From assembly GCF_030864005.1 (NCBI RefSeq), contig NZ_CP132976.1, forward strand, positions 6,510,001-6,574,000: a DNA stretch of 64,000 nucleotides. The letters are read 5' to 3'. The notes below the pieces were generated by a model, which saw nothing but the letters and a program-made list of their open reading frames with translations, ran no database searches and was not told the DNA's origin. This DNA comes from Achromobacter seleniivolatilans. Lineage in GTDB: Bacteria; Pseudomonadota; Gammaproteobacteria; Burkholderiales; Burkholderiaceae_B. Shown piece by piece: positions 60,463 to 64,000 of the stretch. The translations under genes were made by a program, and so were the position numbers. Every line of letters begins with the position of its first letter. Position 1 is the stretch's first letter.

Positions 60463-61095
60463 TCAGAGTTGGACTGGCGACCAGGCTTCGTTGAAGGTCG
60501 CCAGGTCCAGCGGGCGGTCGTGGGGACTGCCTTGCTTGAACAGGCCTGTGACGCTCAGGTCGTTCATAGCGCCGGTAAACCCGCCATACGATGCCTTACC
60601 CCATGGCCGGCGCTGGTAGACAGTCAGCGGGCTGTCCAGCTCACGGGCAATGGCGATGATGCTGGCGCGCAGATCGGCTCTTTGCTCGTCGGGCGCGTCG
60701 GCCGTAAGCGCTACCAGCAGCTTGCCTCCGAACTGCAACGCCGTGTCTTGGCGCCCAGCGTTTGGCGGCGAAACGGACACATAGCAATCGGGCGCTTCAT
60801 TGTCTTTCTCGCACTGATTCCAGGACGGCCCCCAGGCTTCTGACCCGATGAAGAACCAGGGGGCCGCGTCCGGCTCATCGTGCGTCCACTTGCGGTGCGA
60901 CTCCGCGTTCCAACCCAGCCTGCCAAACTTGGCGCTCTTGCGTGTGTTTTTGTCGATCTGCACGCAACGTACGGCGGGCTTGCCGCGCGCCGACAAGGTG
61001 TAGGCAGCAAGCGCATCTGCAATGGGCAGCCAAGCGCTGGTGGACCATGGGCAGGCCGCAGCTGCGCCGCTCAATACCAGATACACGTCATACAT
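60463..61095 (-). CDS. Protein of unknown function
   Basis: The ATG at 61095 gives 210 residues beginning MYDVYLVLSGAAAACPWSTS; a TTG further upstream is possible. It contains several Trp- and Cys-bearing segments (PWFFIGSEAWGPSWNQCEK) and a C-terminal HDRPLDLATFNEAWSP. There is no signal peptide or membrane helix. I do not recognise a family. It converges with the aldo/keto reductase gene and diverges from the SMI1/ankyrin-like gene. Confidence 0.65.
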   Translation of the reverse strand: MYDVYLVLSGAAAACPWSTSAWLPIADALAAYTLSARGKPAVRCVQIDKNTRKSAKFGRLGWNAESHRKWTHDEPDAAPWFFIGSEAWGPSWNQCEKDNEAPDCYVSVSPPNAGRQDTALQFGGKLLVALTADAPDEQRADLRASIIAIARELDSPLTVYQRRPWGKASYGGFTGAMNDLSVTGLFKQGSPHDRPLDLATFNEAWSPVQL

Positions 61096-61214
61096 TTTCG
61101 TGTGGAAAGCCAAGAGCAACCTCTGTGCAATACATGGGGACCGGTATGGTATCGCGGTGGCGCTGCGCTGGCGGCTAGTAGAATCAGGGCCGTCTCACTC
61201 CCTGAAGATTCAAT

Positions 61215-62444
61215 ATGAGCGAATTCTTTTCCTCTGGCGAATTGCTCGCCTTGCGTGAGCACGGCATTGCGTTGTTCGCGGATCGCGTGCTGATCGATGT
61301 TCAGCCGCCGCTTGCCGATGCGCGCATGGCGGAAATCGAGGCGGCCTGCGCAGGCCCTTTGCCACAGGCCTTGCGGGAACTCTGGCAACTGACTGCGGGA
61401 GGCGAGTTGGCGTATGACCTGCGCACGCAGATGGATGGCAACGAAGAGGCGTTGAGCTGGTCTGAACTCTTCTACGACGGCAGCAGCCACTATCGCGATC
61501 TGCAAGGCTGGATCGAACACGAACAGGAATGCGCCGACGAGGCCGCTACGGAGGCAGGCGAAACCTGGAACGGCAAGCTGCGTTATCTGCCTATCGGCGG
61601 CTTTGAGTACTGCGACCGCATCTATGTGGCAGTGGAACCCGGCGCCGGAGCAGGCAGCGTGGTCGCCTGGAAGCAGGGGCTGCCGGGCTGGACTCACGCG
61701 TTGCAGCAGGATGGCATCGCAACCGTAGCGGCCGATCTGCATAGCGCCTTCGCGGCGTTATGCCTGGAAACGGACCCCGAACAAGACGAAGACAGCCCAG
61801 GCATACGCTTGCTGGAATATGTGGACGAGCGCGTGTCGGATCACGGTTTGCCCCAAGGCCTGGCGGATAAATTGATTGCGTTCTACCGCCGCGCGCTGGT
61901 GGACTGGCGCAGCCTCTTGGCCGCAGGTGAGCTTGGGCAAACGCCGCATCTGGCCAAGCTGGCCTTGCAGCACGCGCTGGCGCATGACGATGCCGGACTG
62001 GTGCAGCAATTGGCGGCGCAAGGCATGCGTTTTGACCAGCCTTTGCGTGGCAGCGCGCAGCCGGTAGATGTGGCGCTGATGCAGCATGCCTGCACGGCGG
62101 CTCAAGCATTGATCGAAGCGGGCGCGTCCGTCAGCGACAAGGCCATTCACCGCTTCGACCGCGCGCCGCCGACCGAGTTGGTAGCGTTGTTGCTGGCGAG
62201 CGGCGCAGCCGCTGACGGCTTGGGCGTGGCGCGCTGCGTGGCTTGCGGTTCGCCCGATGCGGCGCGGCTGGTTGCAAAGGCAGGGGGCGAGGGGATTGCC
62301 GCGGCCTTTGCTGAGGCCCGTAATTCCATGGCCAACAGCTATCAGGAAGACCTGCGCCGCGTGCGTGCGGGCAAGCTTGGTCACTATCTGGGCGCGGATG
62401 GCTTGGCTGAACGCGTCGCCAACCTGCAGGAGTTTTCGCTATGA
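61215..62444 (+). CDS. SMI1/KNR4-like protein with ankyrin-like repeats
   Basis: The 409-residue protein begins with an SMI1/KNR4 (SUKH)-like domain, about 15-175 (VDVQPPLADARMAEIEAA style segment, LPQALRELWQLTAGGEL, YLPIGGFEYCDRIYVAVEPG). The second half has ankyrin-like repeats (LQHALAHDDAGLVQQLAAQG; ALIEAGASVSD; LLLASGAAADG). SUKH proteins are frequent immunity proteins of polymorphic toxins, but no toxin is next to it. Its last 4 bp overlap the following LprI-like gene, so the two are coupled. Confidence 0.78.
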   Translation: MSEFFSSGELLALREHGIALFADRVLIDVQPPLADARMAEIEAACAGPLPQALRELWQLTAGGELAYDLRTQMDGNEEALSWSELFYDGSSHYRDLQGWIEHEQECADEAATEAGETWNGKLRYLPIGGFEYCDRIYVAVEPGAGAGSVVAWKQGLPGWTHALQQDGIATVAADLHSAFAALCLETDPEQDEDSPGIRLLEYVDERVSDHGLPQGLADKLIAFYRRALVDWRSLLAAGELGQTPHLAKLALQHALAHDDAGLVQQLAAQGMRFDQPLRGSAQPVDVALMQHACTAAQALIEAGASVSDKAIHRFDRAPPTELVALLLASGAAADGLGVARCVACGSPDAARLVAKAGGEGIAAAFAEARNSMANSYQEDLRRVRAGKLGHYLGADGLAERVANLQEFSL

Positions 62445-63133
62445 CGTTTCAGAACCATGCCGCAGCGGCGGTCGTTGCGTTTCTGTGCATCAGCGCCCCG
62501 GCGCTGGCGGCGTCCAAGCCTTCGTTCGATTGCGGCAAAGCACGCACGGATGTCGAAAAAGCCATCTGCGCTGACCCCGCACTGGCAACGCAGGATGCGA
62601 GCATCGCGGCGCACTACGGCCAGGCCAGAAAAGCCTTTGATGAGCCGACCGCCAAGGCGCTGGCAGACGATCAGCGCTATTTCGTGCACCTGCGCAACGA
62701 TGCCTATGCAGAGCCGTTCAATCAGAACTCGCCTCGTGCTGAACTGTCCGAGCGATTGAAATATCGCGATCTATTTCTAGCCTCCATTGCCTTGACCCCA
62801 CGCGAGGGGTTTGAGGGATATTGGGGCAATCTGGCTGGCGGATTCTCGGTGAAGAAGCAGGCCGATGGCCAACTGTTCTTTGAAGGGCAGGCGGCTCACC
62901 CGCAGAACGGCCGCTGGGTATGCGACGTGAGCGGCATCGCCCGGGTCAAGGACGGCACGCTGGTAATTGATGCTACCGACAACGAAGGATGGACGTTGAC
63001 GCTCAAACGCATTGGCGCAGGCGTGGAACTGGCTGAAGCGGCTCAGGCGAAAGACCAAGCGGGATTCGGTCCGCCTTATTGCGGTTTGAACGGCCACCTG
63101 AGCGGCGTATATTTCCCGGTGCGCAAACCTTGA
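62441..63133 (+). CDS. LprI-like (DUF1311) secreted protein
   Basis: The 230-residue protein has a signal peptide (to APALAAS near residue 25) and an LprI N-terminal domain (PF07007 type) with four or so Cys (FDCGKARTDVEKAICADPALATQD). A beta-rich C-terminal half with further Cys (RWVCDVSG; PPYCGLNG) follows. LprI of Mycobacterium inhibits lysozyme; whether this one does is unproven. It overlaps the upstream SMI1/ankyrin gene by 4 bp. Confidence 0.82.
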   Translation: MTFQNHAAAAVVAFLCISAPALAASKPSFDCGKARTDVEKAICADPALATQDASIAAHYGQARKAFDEPTAKALADDQRYFVHLRNDAYAEPFNQNSPRAELSERLKYRDLFLASIALTPREGFEGYWGNLAGGFSVKKQADGQLFFEGQAAHPQNGRWVCDVSGIARVKDGTLVIDATDNEGWTLTLKRIGAGVELAEAAQAKDQAGFGPPYCGLNGHLSGVYFPVRKP

Positions 63134-63208
63134 TCACGGATCGGTCACGCCGCGACTAGAATGTCATGCACATTGCACTGAGCGCATTCTTGTTTTCAAG
63201 GGACACGC

Positions 63209-63967
63209 GTGGCCATTCCGTATCTGCGCCGGCTGACAGCCGTCAGCCGCAGTCCGCAAGCTAACCGGCACCTAGCCTATTTTCTGACGTTCACCGCCGG
63301 CGCGGTCAATGCCGGCGGTTTTCTGGCCGTTCAGCAGTACACCTCGCACATGTCGGGCATTGTCTCGATGATGGCTGACCACATGGCGCTGGGTGGCGCG
63401 GTGGTCGTCCTGCAAGGGTTGGCGGCATTGCTGTCATTCCTGGCAGGGGCGGCAAGCTCTGCCTTCTTGATCAACTTCGGACGCCGGTCAAGCCTGAGCA
63501 GTGAATATGCCTTGCCGCTTTTGTTCGAGGCCGCGCTGTTGCTGGGCTTTGGACTGCTGGGCGCCAACCTGGAGTCCATGCGCTGGTTCTATGTGCCGGG
63601 CACGGTGATGCTGCTTTGCTACATCATGGGGCTGCAAAACGCGATGATCACCAAAGTGTCGAGATCCGAAATCCGCACGACGCACGTGACGGGAATGGTC
63701 ACGGATATCGGCATTGAGCTGGGCAAGCTGTTTTACTGGAATTTCTCTAAGGGCGAAGCATTGTCCCTGGCGCCCGTGCGCGCTGATCGCGGAAAACTGA
63801 TTGTGTTGAGCCTGATGGTCACGCTGTTCTTCGCGGGTGGCGTGACGGGCGCATACTCATTTTTTAACTTTGGCTTCGGTTCGACCTGGCCGCTTGCGCT
63901 GCTGCTGACAATCTTGGCGGCGGTGCCTATTGTTGATGACATCCGCAGCTTTTTTAAGCGCGCCTAG
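63209..63967 (+). CDS. YoaK/DUF1275 family membrane protein
   Basis: The 252-residue protein starts at GTG 63209 with AAGGGA upstream. It begins (after a basic start) AYFLTFTAGAVNAGGFLAVQQYTSHMSG, the DUF1275 signature, and has six or seven hydrophobic helices. The mid segment YIMGLQNAMITKVSRSEIRTTHVTGMVTDIG is the second conserved block. A transporter-like function is assumed for the family but not shown. Confidence 0.9.
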   Translation: MAIPYLRRLTAVSRSPQANRHLAYFLTFTAGAVNAGGFLAVQQYTSHMSGIVSMMADHMALGGAVVVLQGLAALLSFLAGAASSAFLINFGRRSSLSSEYALPLLFEAALLLGFGLLGANLESMRWFYVPGTVMLLCYIMGLQNAMITKVSRSEIRTTHVTGMVTDIGIELGKLFYWNFSKGEALSLAPVRADRGKLIVLSLMVTLFFAGGVTGAYSFFNFGFGSTWPLALLLTILAAVPIVDDIRSFFKRA

Positions 63968-64000
63968 TTATTCTCAGCGCTTGGCTGCCGTGGCGCTTGA

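Overview
The window looks like a chromosomal segment of a GC-rich betaproteobacterium of the Alcaligenaceae (Achromobacter/Bordetella type). This rests on the gene order glmM - acyltransferase - ppx / ppk - pstSCAB, the protein style and the base composition. It is recognition from family knowledge, not a database result.

Region 1 (1-10083) is a phosphate and envelope block. It holds the 3' part of glmM, an OlsB-type ornithine acyltransferase, ppx (minus strand), ppk and the high-affinity phosphate transporter pstS-pstC-pstA-pstB. Good PHO-box candidates precede ppk (3742-3759) and pstS (5996-6013), and most transcription units end in clear hairpin terminators.

Region 2 (10084-14251) is a small plastic region. 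A gutted MFS gene abuts tRNA-Pro(TGG), followed by a decayed IS3-family element. Next is a roughly 2.2-kb patch between two tRNA-Gly-like sequences. It carries a Tlde1-like (DUF2778, L,D-transpeptidase fold) predicted type VI effector, its two-TM immunity partner, the 3' stub of a second effector, and a chimeric protein joining a paralogous two-TM immunity module to a soluble CdiI-like domain. A stand-alone receiver protein follows.

Region 3 (14252-50262, all minus strand) is a giant surface-adhesin locus. It has one 30,087-bp gene for a 10,028-residue Bap/LapF-like adhesin, then a TolC-type outer-membrane protein, a LapB-like ABC exporter, a LapC/HlyD-like adaptor and a SapC-family protein. 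The adhesin has a BapA-like N-terminal prefix and hydrophobic/Gly-rich segment, about 39 Ig-like repeats of roughly 100 residues, five short repeats of about 84 residues, and six modules of about 900 residues. Each module combines FG-GAP-like repeats with a copy of the type I secretion C-terminal target domain. The upstream intergenic region is AT-rich and holds two tandem 17-bp perfect-arm palindromes.

Region 4 (50263-64000) is ordinary chromosome. It holds a small lipoprotein, a periplasmic protein, an ArgO-type exporter, a YdcH-like protein, a sterol-desaturase-family enzyme, an ECF sigma/anti-sigma pair with a DUF3455 protein, ycaC with a LysR regulator, an AraC regulator divergent from an aldo/keto reductase, a protein of unknown function, a SMI1/ankyrin-like protein overlapping an LprI-like protein, and a YoaK/DUF1275 membrane protein.

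The strongest candidates for new biology are the architecture of the giant adhesin (internal copies of its own secretion-target domain) and the effector/immunity patch with its chimeric immunity protein.
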